A DNA stretch of 63,529 nt from Deltaproteobacteria bacterium (GCA_016208255.1 JACQYK010000242.1:1-63529), one strand, 5' to 3'. Shown: positions 33,670 to 42,832, numbered from the stretch's first letter. Notes: generated from the sequence alone by a model not told the origin. Made by a program: numbers and translations.

Positions 33670-35108
33670 CCTATCTGATTTTTTTTGGGATTGCCTTTGG
33701 CTGCGCCCTGGCTTTTACCCCCCTGGTCCGGGCCCTGGGGATCCGTTTCGGTATCCTGGACCTTCCGGGTAAGCGAAAAGTCCATCAGAATGAGACCCCC
33801 CGATTGGGCGGAACGGCCATTTTTGTCGCTACCCTTCTGCCGTTTTTGGTTTTTCTCCTATTTGATGATTTTCTCTACCGGGAGATTGAAAATTCCTGGG
33901 AACCTTTTTTAGGACTGACCCTGGGTTGCCTGATCGTTTTCGGCATAGGCATCTGGGATGATATTCGCCGGTTGTCCCCCTGGCCAAAACTTTTGGTGGA
34001 AATAGGGGCCGCCCTGGTGACTTATTATTTCGGATTGAGGATCGGGCTGTTGTCCAATCCCTTCGGATTGCAATGGGATGTCTCCTGGTTAAGCGGCCCT
34101 CTGACGGTTATCTGGCTGGTGGGCATCACCAATGCCATCAACCTGGCCGACGGTATTGATGGTTTGGCCGCGGGAATAGCCACTTTCGCGGCGGCCATTC
34201 TTTTTACTATGACGGTCCCCACGGCTTATACCTTAGTCCCTTATATGGCGGCGGCCCTGGCCGGTGCTGCCCTGGGGTTTCTTCGGTATAATTTCTCCCC
34301 GGCCACTATTTTTTTGGGGGATTCGGGCAGCCTGTTCCTGGGCTTTTATCTGGGGGGGCTTTCCTTATGGGCCTCTGAAAAAAGCGCTATCGCCTTTGCC
34401 CTTTTGATTCCGATCATCGCCCTGGGATTACCTATTATCGACATGATTTATGCCATTATTCGCCGCTGGAACCGGGGGGTCCCCATCGGTCAGGCCGATC
34501 GGGATCATATTCATCATAAGCTGCTGGAAAAAGGGTATTCCCACCGGAAGGCGGTCTTGACCCTCTACGGGGTCAATTTTCTTCTGGCTGGCATTGCCGG
34601 ACTTTTGCTCTTCACCCGGAATTCTTTTGCGGCCTATGTCGTCGTGGTCGTGGGCCTGGTATTCATTCTCGGATCCCGATTTCTCGGATATTTTAGATTT
34701 TCCAGGATCTTCCGGGATATGATCGGAAAATGGAAGGATTCCCAAAAAGCCAAATATCTGGCCTTCCGTACCCGTTTGCTTTGCCGGACCTTTGAAAAGG
34801 AAAGGACTTTGGCCGGAAGGTGGCGGCTGGCCGGGGATTTATTTGCGGAGGTGGGGATTCAGCAGGCCACTATCGCCCTGGCTGCGCACCCCAACCGCTC
34901 CCTGGTCTGGTCAACCTCAGCCCCTGTTCAGGAGACGGATAAGACGGTTAAATTAAACCTTCCGTTGACCGGGGAAAAAGGACCCCTGGGTAAATTAGAG
35001 ATCATCTGGAGCAGTTCCCAGGGTGTATTTCCCCCCGGAATAAGCCGGGTATTAAATGTCATGGCCAATGAATTCTGCCGAGGCCTCCAGGATAATTTCC
35101 TGGAGTAA
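33660..35108 (+). CDS. WecA/MraY-like polyprenyl-phosphate sugar-1-phosphate transferase
   Basis: This is a 482-residue integral membrane enzyme with about ten helices that loads the first sugar phosphate on undecaprenyl phosphate. Diagnostic pieces are HQNETPRLGGTAIF, GIWDDIRRLSPWPK (DD motif), NLADGIDGLAAG, FLGDSGSLFLGF and DRDHIHHKLLEKGYSHRKA. The start is GTG within the end of the glycosyltransferase gene. A soluble C-terminal extension of about 120 residues (from ~365) goes beyond the usual length (about 360). It has no recognised motif. The gene ends the plus-strand glycan locus. Confidence 0.92.
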   Translation: MDLTYLIFFGIAFGCALAFTPLVRALGIRFGILDLPGKRKVHQNETPRLGGTAIFVATLLPFLVFLLFDDFLYREIENSWEPFLGLTLGCLIVFGIGIWDDIRRLSPWPKLLVEIGAALVTYYFGLRIGLLSNPFGLQWDVSWLSGPLTVIWLVGITNAINLADGIDGLAAGIATFAAAILFTMTVPTAYTLVPYMAAALAGAALGFLRYNFSPATIFLGDSGSLFLGFYLGGLSLWASEKSAIAFALLIPIIALGLPIIDMIYAIIRRWNRGVPIGQADRDHIHHKLLEKGYSHRKAVLTLYGVNFLLAGIAGLLLFTRNSFAAYVVVVVGLVFILGSRFLGYFRFSRIFRDMIGKWKDSQKAKYLAFRTRLLCRTFEKERTLAGRWRLAGDLFAEVGIQQATIALAAHPNRSLVWSTSAPVQETDKTVKLNLPLTGEKGPLGKLEIIWSSSQGVFPPGISRVLNVMANEFCRGLQDNFLE

Positions 35109-35274
35109 AAATCCGACCCCCAAAGGGGCGGCTTTGGTATAAGTCCAGAGGGCCTGATTTACGACGCTCAAGCTTTTTCCATTGAAATACAACAAAAATA
35201 TCGAGAAATTTATATTTAAAAGTTCAATCATTATCAAAATTAATGAAATCAGAACCAATCGCCGAAACCTCTTT

Positions 35275-35356
35275 CCGTCATTCCCGTGAAAACGGGAATC
35301 CAGAGTTTTGAAGTGGATAAACATAGCCTAGATTCCCGCCTGCGCGGAAATGACGG
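35275..35356. repeat. CGTCATTCC-type palindromic repeat
   Basis: CCGTCATTCCCGTGAAAACG and the right end GATTCCCGCCTGCGCGGAA plus TGACGG form a 82-base unit with hairpins at both ends. Related sequence lies inside the elements at 9758 and 22610. It sits in the convergent 400-base gap between the WecA-like and O-antigen ligase genes, which otherwise holds hairpins and no gene. Confidence 0.6.
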
Positions 35357-35424
35357 TTTTTCACGATTTCATCACTATTAGGCGCATTAGATTTTTTTTA
35401 ATTAAGAATCATACGTTTTGTCTT

Positions 35425-35460
35425 AAAAAAAACGCGTTCAGAAGGCAAAGCCTACTGAAC
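35425..35460 (-). terminator. Rho-independent terminator of the O-antigen ligase/polymerase gene
   Basis: Read on the minus strand, GTTCAGTAGGC-TTT-GCCTTCTGAAC forms an 11-bp stem with one mismatch and a three-base loop. GCG and eight T follow. It lies about 50 bases after the stop of the minus-strand gene. A second hairpin (CCTGGTCC-AAA-GGACCAGG, 35466-35484) precedes it. Confidence 0.7.
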
Positions 35461-35509
35461 TCTGACCTGGTCCAAAGGACCAGGGTTTCTATGCCCGACT
35501 AAAACCCCC

Positions 35510-37444
35510 TCATTCTTCTCGAATCATGATTCCCAGTTCCCGATTATCATTACTGACCCCGGCCTTCCGGGGATTGAAGGTGTAGCCGGCTTCAATCTTG
35601 AGGAGCATCCTTTTGTCAAATGGTTTCCCGGATGAGAGAGTGATCCGGTGCCACCCCTTATCGGTCAAAACGATTTCCTGCCATTTTTTTCCTACCCGGA
35701 ACCGGATTTTCTGAGGGCGATCGGCTATCCCCGGTAATGGTGCCGAAACCCCTATCGCCTTTTTCCCCCCTTGAACCTCCAGGTTGATAACGGCCCTTTT
35801 CCCGGCCCAACGGATTTTTTCACCTCCGGGGAGGCTCTCGGGTTCATAGAAGCCGGCTTGGAAAAAAGGGTTCAAGGGGCGGTCGTAAACCAATTTGATC
35901 TGATACCCCAAGGCCGCGGTCAAAACCAGCAAACCCAATAAAAAAAATTTGGTTTTCAACCGGTTCATCACCGATCCCCAATGAGGGGCGGTTAGAGCGG
36001 CTGACCAGCCCAGGAGGACCCAGAAAAAAAGTCCCAGGGAACGGACATAGGCCACATTATGGAAGAACCCCAGCATAAACCAGGTTATCAACGAGACCGC
36101 CAGGACGCCCAATCGCATTTTATTCTCAGAGACCGGTTCCTGGTCGGCCTTTTTCATCATCCGCAGCAAAACGCCCACCACCAGGGCCAGGATAAGGATA
36201 AGGCCGAAGGCCCCCTGTTCGGCCAGGATCTGGAAAAAAAAGGAATGGGGCTCTCCCCGAACCAGCCCGAAGGTTCTCCAGCCGAGCCGGGGATCGGAAA
36301 AGAATTCAGGAAAGAATTCGAAATATTTCCCCAGGCCCACTCCCAAAAAGGGGGAATGTTGAAACATATTCCAGGCCGTGTTCCAGAGGTGGAACCTTCG
36401 CTGATCCGGCTCTGAAAAACCAAGGAGCAGAACGCGGGAGATAAATCGGCTCTCCAGAAAAAGAAAGTCCGCCAGGAACATGACGGCCAATAATAAGACA
36501 GGGATCAGGAAAAAATAAAACGCCTTCTTTTTATCCGTTGAAATAAATTTGGCCAGGAATCCTAATAACAGGATGAGTTCCAGGAAAAGGACCAGAAAAG
36601 CGCTCCTTTGCATGCTGGCCGAAAGAGAAAAAATGAACAGGCCCAAAAAAAGACCGTATTGGATCAAACCGGAGAGATTCCTGCGGTACAGGAATAACAA
36701 ATAAAAAACCATGGGGAAAAGGAGGAGCAGATACTGGGCCAGATATTGGCGGTTGAAGGACAAGGCGGATATGGCTCCCTCATGGGTGCCGGCCAGAGAA
36801 AGGGATAAATAGGATTTTGGCTGAAAGGGTAAAATCTTAACCAGGAAAAGGATTCCCAGGGCACAGATCAATACCGCCATCCAGACCATCCCTTTAAAAA
36901 TTTTCCTCCAGTCATCGTCGTTGTTTTTGGAAAAGAGGTTGGCCACTAAAATAAAGAGCAGGATTCCGCTGATAAAATTACTCAAAGCCCGGAGATGGAT
37001 AAGCGGAAACTTCTCATGTCCCCTCATCCACTGAAACCAGATATCTCCGGCCGGGGCGGCCCAAAACCCCCAGTAGTATTCCTTGGCGTTAATAGGGATA
37101 CTGAACAGGGCGGCCACAAGGAGCAGGAGGACCAGGGGTTTAAAGGGGATTTCAACGGATCTTTTTTCTCTCCAGAGGCGGAAAAATCCCAGGAGGAGGG
37201 CGCCATAGACCAGGATTTCAAAAAGGAAAAAATAAGGGTTATGGGAAGCCCCCAGGAAAAAAGGGATGGACAGGACCAGGAAGTATATTCCATTAATGGG
37301 ATGGAGGGCCGTCAGAAGAAAAAAGAAGAACAGCCCGAGGGTGGCTGTTATTTTTTCAGGCATACGGAAAATTAAAACGGCCAGGGAGAGGAGGACAAGA
37401 AAAATGATGATCCAGGCCGGAGATAAAATCCGATTCGAAGTCAT
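35510..37444 (-). CDS. O-antigen polymerase/ligase-like membrane protein (Wzy/WaaL family)
   Basis: This protein of about 644 residues has some 12 membrane helices and a large periplasmic loop. The Wzy_C segment reads HSPFLGVGLGKYFEFF and, later, GEPHSFFFQILAEQGAFG, which is typical of O-antigen ligases and polymerases. Residues from about 530 to the end form a soluble beta-rich domain with IRWAGKRAVINLEV. The frame is open to a GTG at 37459, but AAGGTGG lies ten bases before the ATG at 37444, so that start was chosen. It faces the glycan locus and is followed by a terminator. It probably ligates or polymerises a surface glycan. Confidence 0.88.
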   Translation of the reverse strand: MTSNRILSPAWIIIFLVLLSLAVLIFRMPEKITATLGLFFFFLLTALHPINGIYFLVLSIPFFLGASHNPYFFLFEILVYGALLLGFFRLWREKRSVEIPFKPLVLLLLVAALFSIPINAKEYYWGFWAAPAGDIWFQWMRGHEKFPLIHLRALSNFISGILLFILVANLFSKNNDDDWRKIFKGMVWMAVLICALGILFLVKILPFQPKSYLSLSLAGTHEGAISALSFNRQYLAQYLLLLFPMVFYLLFLYRRNLSGLIQYGLFLGLFIFSLSASMQRSAFLVLFLELILLLGFLAKFISTDKKKAFYFFLIPVLLLAVMFLADFLFLESRFISRVLLLGFSEPDQRRFHLWNTAWNMFQHSPFLGVGLGKYFEFFPEFFSDPRLGWRTFGLVRGEPHSFFFQILAEQGAFGLILILALVVGVLLRMMKKADQEPVSENKMRLGVLAVSLITWFMLGFFHNVAYVRSLGLFFWVLLGWSAALTAPHWGSVMNRLKTKFFLLGLLVLTAALGYQIKLVYDRPLNPFFQAGFYEPESLPGGEKIRWAGKRAVINLEVQGGKKAIGVSAPLPGIADRPQKIRFRVGKKWQEIVLTDKGWHRITLSSGKPFDKRMLLKIEAGYTFNPRKAGVSNDNRELGIMIREE

Positions 37445-37499
37445 AAGAAATTGTACCACCTTAGCCGTATGAAAAAAATATTATTAGACAGGATCAAGC

Positions 37500-37523
37500 G
37501 GTTCCCAAAAGGGAACCTTTTTT
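37500..37523 (+). terminator. Terminator-like hairpin (plus orientation)
   Basis: GGTTCCC-AAAA-GGGAACC is followed by six T. It has the form of an intrinsic terminator for plus-strand transcripts, yet no plus-strand gene lies just before it. It may belong to the family of short intergenic hairpins seen elsewhere in the window. Confidence 0.45.
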
Positions 37524-37641
37524 GAGGTCGGCCAGAGTCGACCGAACGGATTTACAGAGTTTGCTCGGGTTCCGGAAGACCCCGTGTCATCTCAATCCAC
37601 TTCTATCGGGAACTAATGCATTTGCCCTCTGGACGATTTGG

Positions 37642-37691
37642 TTTGTGCTTTTCTTCCCCGCCGGCTGGCCGGCGGGGAAGAAAAGCACAAA
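37642..37691. repeat. Perfect 24-bp inverted repeat with 2-base loop
   Basis: The arm 37642-37665 (TTTGTGCTTTTC...CCGCCGGC) and the arm 37668-37691 are exact reverse complements. It lies 40 bases downstream of the minus-strand APH/P-loop kinase gene and could act as its transcript end, although no T-run follows. Confidence 0.75.
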
Positions 37692-37731
37692 AATCCAGGT
37701 AATCCGGTAAATCCTGTCTAATACAAAAAAT

Positions 37732-39330
37732 TTAATAGACATCGGCTCTGATTTCCGTCAACAGTTTGGGGACGATTTGTTCCGCAGGCTGAATGGTCTT
37801 GACCAATAAGGCTTTTGACCGGACCGGATCAAGAACGGGATCGAAATCCAGGCGCTGCCGATGGAAGAGTTCCCAGCGGCCGTCGGAGACCGCCCGAACC
37901 TCCCGCCCCCTTTGATCCAATCGAAGGCGGATTGTTTTTAAAGGGGCCCGGCATTCGACAAAGCTGATTCGGGCCCCGGTTTTCCGGGCCAGTTCCAGCA
38001 GGGCCAGACGTTCCTCCTGCCGCTTATAAGATCCGTCCAGAATAACCGATCGGCCCTGTTTGAGTATTTTCTCGGCCAGCCGCCTCATCTCCCGATAGGT
38101 CTTTCCCGACATCTCCTCTGAATATATTCCCTTCCCAAAAGGCTCCCAACGTCTGGCCGTAGGAGAAATCCCCCGGAGGGTTTTTCTGATTTCATCCGTG
38201 CTGATTACGGACCACCCGGTTTCCGCGGACAAGGCCCGGGCCAGGGAGGTCTTGCCGCTGCCCATTAGACCGAAGACCACTATCAACCGGGGAATTCGTT
38301 CCCTTTGGAAGTATTGCTCGGCCAATCGATAATATTTTTTGGCCGATTGAATTTCACGGCTCTTTTCTTTGACCGATAAACCGGATTCCTCGGAAGTAAA
38401 GGAATGGACCTTGGCCCGCACATAAGCCCGGTAAGCCTTGTAGAAATTAAACAGCCGCGGGAGATAATGGTCGCCTGACAGTCGAACATATTCCTTTTGC
38501 AAAAGGGCGGCCAGGTCCGGACGGCCGTTATAATCCAGATCCATGGCCAGAAAGGCCAGATCGCAGGCGATATCATTGTATCGGAAACGATGGTTGAACT
38601 CGATACAATCAAAAATCAGAGGGGTCTTATCCAGACAAATGTTGCCCGAATGAAGGTCCCCATGACCATCCCGGATATATCCCTCCTGAATGCGTTTTTT
38701 GAAAAGATCTTTCTCGCGGGTCAAAAAATCCCGGGTCCCCCGGACAATCCGGTTATAAACCCGGGTGGAAATCAACCGGCCGACATAGGGCCGGGTCCCG
38801 GTAAAATTTTCTTCCGTATTCTTGACCCAAATCTCAATCTTTCCGAAAGGATTGATCTCTTTCCCGTTCCTGGCCTGCCGATAAAAAGGGACCAGAACTC
38901 GAACCAGGGCCCGAATGTCTCTTTCGGCGACCCTGTTTTCGGCCAATAACCGATTCATCATCCGTTCCTGAGGCATCTCCTTCATCAAGACCGCGTAGTC
39001 CAGGACCGGTCCTTTCCCGTTGATGACCGGTCTTCCTCTTTCGCTGGTTATCTTGACCACACCCAGATAAAGGTCCCTGGTCAGCCGGCGGTTAAGCCGG
39101 ACTTCCTGATAGCAGAAATAACGCCTCCGGCTCAGGGTGGTAAAGTCCAGGAACCCGAAATCAACCGGCTTCTTGATTTTATAAACCTGGCCGCCGGTTA
39201 AAAAGATATGGGAGATATGAGTCTGGAGGTGGATGATTTTTCGAGGGGGCCGGGGGTAGGTTTCGGGCCTTAACATGGCCTGAATGACCGCTTCCTGGGC
39301 AGATGATGTTTTGGGGTTTGATAAATTCAT
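37732..39330 (-). CDS. Aminoglycoside-phosphotransferase-like / P-loop kinase fusion protein
   Basis: The N-terminal ~320 residues of this 532-residue protein resemble the APH/choline-kinase fold, with the catalytic YIRDGHGDLHSGNICL and metal-binding LIFDCIEFN. The C-terminal part (about 345-515) is a P-loop kinase of the AAA_33/zeta-toxin-like type: VVFGLMGSGKTSLARAL (Walker A), then VISTDEIRKTLRG and ILDGSYKRQEER. This two-kinase fusion is common in proteobacteria as an uncharacterised gene. The substrates are not known. It is flanked on both sides by short AATCCTGT repeats. Confidence 0.85.
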   Translation of the reverse strand: MNLSNPKTSSAQEAVIQAMLRPETYPRPPRKIIHLQTHISHIFLTGGQVYKIKKPVDFGFLDFTTLSRRRYFCYQEVRLNRRLTRDLYLGVVKITSERGRPVINGKGPVLDYAVLMKEMPQERMMNRLLAENRVAERDIRALVRVLVPFYRQARNGKEINPFGKIEIWVKNTEENFTGTRPYVGRLISTRVYNRIVRGTRDFLTREKDLFKKRIQEGYIRDGHGDLHSGNICLDKTPLIFDCIEFNHRFRYNDIACDLAFLAMDLDYNGRPDLAALLQKEYVRLSGDHYLPRLFNFYKAYRAYVRAKVHSFTSEESGLSVKEKSREIQSAKKYYRLAEQYFQRERIPRLIVVFGLMGSGKTSLARALSAETGWSVISTDEIRKTLRGISPTARRWEPFGKGIYSEEMSGKTYREMRRLAEKILKQGRSVILDGSYKRQEERLALLELARKTGARISFVECRAPLKTIRLRLDQRGREVRAVSDGRWELFHRQRLDFDPVLDPVRSKALLVKTIQPAEQIVPKLLTEIRADVY

Positions 39331-39472
39331 TTTATTGGACAGGATTAACAGGATTTAACGGTTTTTGCTTAGGGTTTGAAGGTCTTTCTGCTTCGGCTCT
39401 CAGATGTTTATTCGGCATCCCAATCATTGCCTTCTCATTTTGAAAATAGATTTTTAGGCTTTGAAAATGTAG

Positions 39473-39520
39473 CACAGCCGCCCCCGGCTGTGATTATAAT
39501 GACAGGCGAGGGCGCCTGTC
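39473..39520. repeat. Pair of tandem hairpins
   Basis: CACAGCCG...CGGCTGTG (39473-39492) and GACAGGCG...CGCCTGTC (39501-39520) are two perfect 8-bp stems eight bases apart in the 505-base gap between the kinase and adenine deaminase genes. Confidence 0.65.
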
Positions 39521-39544
39521 CCACATAAACATCAGCCCATTTTC

Positions 39545-39730
39545 ATGTCCCGGCTTCTGAAAGAAGCCTCCTGTTTAGGTCGGGCCGCTCGGGCCGCTCG
39601 ACTTTGTCGAGCTTTTGAAGAGGCTTCCCTTTGGAAGCCGAATCGCCGAGCTTTCGAAGAGGCTCCCTGTCCGACTTTCTTCGAAAGTCTCCCCCTGAGA
39701 TCGGCCAAAGCCGATCGAACGGGAGCCAAT
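39545..39730. repeat. Array of short AAG/AAA-loop hairpins
   Basis: Consecutive small palindromes include GCTTCTGAAAGAAGC, CTCGACTTTGTCGAG, GGCTTCCCTTTGGAAGCC, GACTTTCTTCGAAAGTC and GATCGGCCAAAGCCGATC. Short frames are open on both strands, but they only reflect the palindromes. The array resembles the inside of the 22167-22569 element. Confidence 0.6.
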
Positions 39731-39835
39731 GACCCGACCGGCTCATGGTGCCTCTGTGGGGCATGAAGGTTTAACAATAATATCCTGTTAATCCTGTAAA
39801 TCCTGTCTGATCCTTTTCTCAGCTTTTCCTGTCCC

Positions 39836-41551
39836 TCAATCAAACAGCGGAACGATTTCAAAGCGGTTGACATCTACCAGGCCGTGATCGGTTATCCTTA
39901 ATTCCGGGATCACCGGCAGGGCCAGGAAGGACAAGGAGGGAAAGGGATTTTTTAAAGGGCAACCGGTCAGGGGGACCGCCTGAAGCAGGGCTTTCTGCCG
40001 TTGAATGACCTTATCCAGAGATTGATCGGACATCAATCCGGCTACCGGTAAAGGAAGTCCGGCCTTGACCTTACCTTTAACCACAATCACCAGCCCGCCT
40101 TGCATTTCTTTGACGGCCTTAACCGCCAGAAACATTTCTTCAGGTTCACGTCCAATAACCACAATATTATGGGAATCGTGGGCCACGGAAGAGGCGATGG
40201 CGCCCTGAAGCAAACCAAACCCTGAAACCAGGCCAAGACCGACACGGCCGGTTCCTTTATGTCGTTCGACACAGGCCAGAATCACCGGGTCTTCCTTCGG
40301 ACTCAGGCTTACCCATCCATCCTTTCCCTGAACCTTATGGCGGACAGCCCGGGTCAAGATCTGGTCGGGAACCAGTTGAATGACCCTGGCCCAGGCCCCC
40401 CCCATCGGAATTCGAAATCTTCCGGCCTGAAGGTTTTTGATATTCATTCCGGAAAGGCTTTTGGATCCAACGGGCCGGGACCTTTTCCCCAGAAACCGCC
40501 CCTGCTCAGCCACCAGCTTTCCCTTTTTAAAGACTGAATCAACCGTCAGGTCGGACAGCGAATTCAAAACCGCTATATCCGCCTGATAGCCGGGAGCAAC
40601 CGCCCCCAGATGGCCCAGTCCAAAATATTCAGCTGTATTCAAGGTCACCAATTGAATGGCCCGAATGGGGTCCAATCCCAGGTTAACGGCTTGTTTGAGG
40701 ACGGCGTTAAGGTGCCCTTCTTTGGCCAGTTGTTCAGGAGGTCGATCATCGGTAACTAAAAGGCAGCGCCGGGCATTTTCGGGTGTGACCAGGGGAAGCA
40801 GGTCTTTTAAATTTTCTTCCTGGGTGTCCTCCCGGATCATCACCACCATCCCCAGGGCCAGTTTTTCACGGGCCTCGGATAATCGGGTGCATTCATGATC
40901 GGACCTGATCCCGGCCGTCAGATAAGCGCAAAGGTCCTTCCCGGACAAAAGCGGGGCATGCCCATCTATAATTTTATGTTGAAAGGCGGATAATTTTTTC
41001 AAGACCTGATCATCCTTCGACAGGACACCAGGGAAATTCATCATTTCGGCCAGACCCAGGATCCGGGGATGATGTCGAAGAGGTCGTAATTCTTTTGCGG
41101 TCAGGACCGCTCCTGAAGTTTCCAGGGGGGTGGCCGGGACACAGGAAGGGGCCATGAAATAAATTTCCAGTGGGAGCCCGGCGCTGTTATCCAACATAAA
41201 TTTAATACCGGTCAGTCCCTGAACGTTGGCAATTTCATGGGGGTCGGCGACCAGAGTAGTGGTCCCCAGAGGCAGAAGCACGGGAGAAAGGTTGGCCGGT
41301 GTCAGCAGGGTGCTTTCAATATGCAAATGCCCATCGATAAATCCGGGGCAAATAAAGCGCTGACGGCAATCGATGGTCTCCCGCCCCTGATAAGAGCCGA
41401 GGCCCACGATTTGATCCCCGGAAATCGCCACATCGGCCTCCTGGATTTCACAGGAAAAAACATTGATCACCTGGCCGCCTTTAAGAACCAGGTCGGCCGG
41501 GATTTCCCCGCGGGCGACGCTGATCAGTTTTTTGAGTTCGGAGGGGGTCAT
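39836..41551 (-). CDS. ade: Adenine deaminase
   Basis: This protein of about 571 residues converts adenine to hypoxanthine in purine salvage. It belongs to the amidohydrolase superfamily. The first metal-binding site is FICPGFIDGHLHIESTLL (HxH). VADPHEIANVQG, IIDGHAPLLSGKDL, RSDHECTRL and VTDDRPPEQL follow in the family order. Near the end, VAHDSHNIVVIGRE is typical of Ade. A TTG at 41569 would add six residues, but the ATG at 41551 (MTPSELKKLISVARGE) fits the usual N-terminus. It starts about 30 bases after argJ and is probably in the same transcript. Confidence 0.92.
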   Translation of the reverse strand: MTPSELKKLISVARGEIPADLVLKGGQVINVFSCEIQEADVAISGDQIVGLGSYQGRETIDCRQRFICPGFIDGHLHIESTLLTPANLSPVLLPLGTTTLVADPHEIANVQGLTGIKFMLDNSAGLPLEIYFMAPSCVPATPLETSGAVLTAKELRPLRHHPRILGLAEMMNFPGVLSKDDQVLKKLSAFQHKIIDGHAPLLSGKDLCAYLTAGIRSDHECTRLSEAREKLALGMVVMIREDTQEENLKDLLPLVTPENARRCLLVTDDRPPEQLAKEGHLNAVLKQAVNLGLDPIRAIQLVTLNTAEYFGLGHLGAVAPGYQADIAVLNSLSDLTVDSVFKKGKLVAEQGRFLGKRSRPVGSKSLSGMNIKNLQAGRFRIPMGGAWARVIQLVPDQILTRAVRHKVQGKDGWVSLSPKEDPVILACVERHKGTGRVGLGLVSGFGLLQGAIASSVAHDSHNIVVIGREPEEMFLAVKAVKEMQGGLVIVVKGKVKAGLPLPVAGLMSDQSLDKVIQRQKALLQAVPLTGCPLKNPFPSLSFLALPVIPELRITDHGLVDVNRFEIVPLFD

Positions 41552-41581
41552 GAAAATAAAAAAAGGCAATCGGCTAGCCGG

Positions 41582-42832
41582 TTATGTTCTATAATCGGCA
41601 TTGATCCGGACATAATCCAGGGAAAGATCACAGGTATAGATCCGGGTTTCAGCCGATCCCTGGTGCAGATCGATCCGGATGGTCAGGGACCGTTTTTTCA
41701 AGACGGCCCCGGCCCGGACCTCTTCCTTGGGACCCTTGCTGATCCCATTTTTGACGATTTGGACGCGATCAAAATAGATATCGACCCTTTCCGGATCAAA
41801 GGAAACACCCGACCGACCCAGGGCGGCCAGGATCCTTCCCCAATTGGCGTCCTGCCCGAAAAGGGCGGTTTTAACCAGAGGAGAATGAGCCACGGTCAGG
41901 GCCAGGATTCGGGCCTCTTCTTCATTCCGGGCGCCTTGAACCTGAAGGGTAATATCTTTGGTGGCCCCTTCGCCGTCCCGGACGCACATCCGGGCCAGTT
42001 CAAAAAGGACTTGATCCAGGGCACTGGAAAAAAGCCGGGCCCCGTTTGTCCGGGGCTGGTCCAGGACCGGATTTCCGGCCAGACCGTTGGCCATGACCAG
42101 GATCAGGTCATTGGTACTGGTATCTCCGTCGACCGTAATCCGGTTAAAGGACTGGTCCGTTGCTTTTCTTAAAAAACGATCCAGAAGGGCAGGGGAGACA
42201 GCCAGATCGGTCAGCACAAAACAGAGCATGGTCGCCATATCGGGGTGCAGCATGCCGGCCCCTTTGGCCATACCGACGATACGGACCTTTTTCCTTCCAA
42301 CGGATATTTCTTCGGAAACGAGTTTGGGAAAGGTGTCGGTGGTCATGATGGCCTGGGCCACCGCCGGAAGTCCGTCCGGAGACAGGGAGTGAGCCAGTGC
42401 CGGGACGGCCTTCATCATCCGGGGCAGCGGCAGACGCTGGCCGATCACGCCGGTGGAGGCCAGAAAAACCTGGGAATCCGGGATGGACAAGGTCTGTGAA
42501 ACTTTAAGGGACAATTTTCGGGCGTCCCTGAGTCCCGCCGCTCCGGTACAGGCATTGGCGTTGCCGCTGTTGACCAGGACGGCCCGCCCTTTCCGCTCCA
42601 CGATCCGGCCCAGATCGATTTGGACCGGCGCCGCTTTGACCAGGTTGCGGGTGAAGACCCCGGAGGTCACGGCCGGGACCTCGGAAAAAATCAATCCCAG
42701 ATCAGGACGGGTATGGCCTTTTTTTACTTGGGCCGAAACAGCCGAAGCCAAAAAACCGGGGACCTGAATTTTCTTATTTCTGGCCGCAGCACCTTTTGTA
42801 TTTTTTACCGCTTCCGCAGGGACAGGGGTCAT
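41582..42832 (-). CDS. argJ: Bifunctional glutamate N-acetyltransferase / N-acetylglutamate synthase ArgJ
   Basis: This is a 416-residue enzyme of the cyclic arginine pathway that moves acetyl from N-acetylornithine to glutamate. It is made as a precursor that cuts itself before a threonine: [16 protein letters not shown] holds the nucleophile, T201. [13 protein letters not shown] at the N-terminus and [10 protein letters not shown] are also diagnostic. The chosen ATG (42832) lies 59 bases inside the end of secA in another frame; the frame is open further upstream, but that part only mirrors secA. It pairs functionally with the argA-like gene at 45422, which could also supply N-acetylglutamate. 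Confidence 0.93.
   Translation of the reverse strand: MTPVPAEAVKNTKGAAARNKKIQVPGFLASAVSAQVKKGHTRPDLGLIFSEVPAVTSGVFTRNLVKAAPVQIDLGRIVERKGRAVLVNSGNANACTGAAGLRDARKLSLKVSQTLSIPDSQVFLASTGVIGQRLPLPRMMKAVPALAHSLSPDGLPAVAQAIMTTDTFPKLVSEEISVGRKKVRIVGMAKGAGMLHPDMATMLCFVLTDLAVSPALLDRFLRKATDQSFNRITVDGDTSTNDLILVMANGLAGNPVLDQPRTNGARLFSSALDQVLFELARMCVRDGEGATKDITLQVQGARNEEEARILALTVAHSPLVKTALFGQDANWGRILAALGRSGVSFDPERVDIYFDRVQIVKNGISKGPKEEVRAGAVLKKRSLTIRIDLHQGSAETRIYTCDLSLDYVRINADYRT

Noticed and set aside
39532..39873. Frames on both strands in the hairpin array before adenine deaminase
   Set aside because: Arginine/alanine-rich products arise from repeated palindromes on both strands, with no start signals.
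41237..42172. Open frame of 311 codons on the plus strand opposite adenine deaminase and argJ
   Set aside because: Both minus-strand genes match their families along this stretch. The plus-strand product is low-complexity, glycine- and proline-rich and has no domain pattern.
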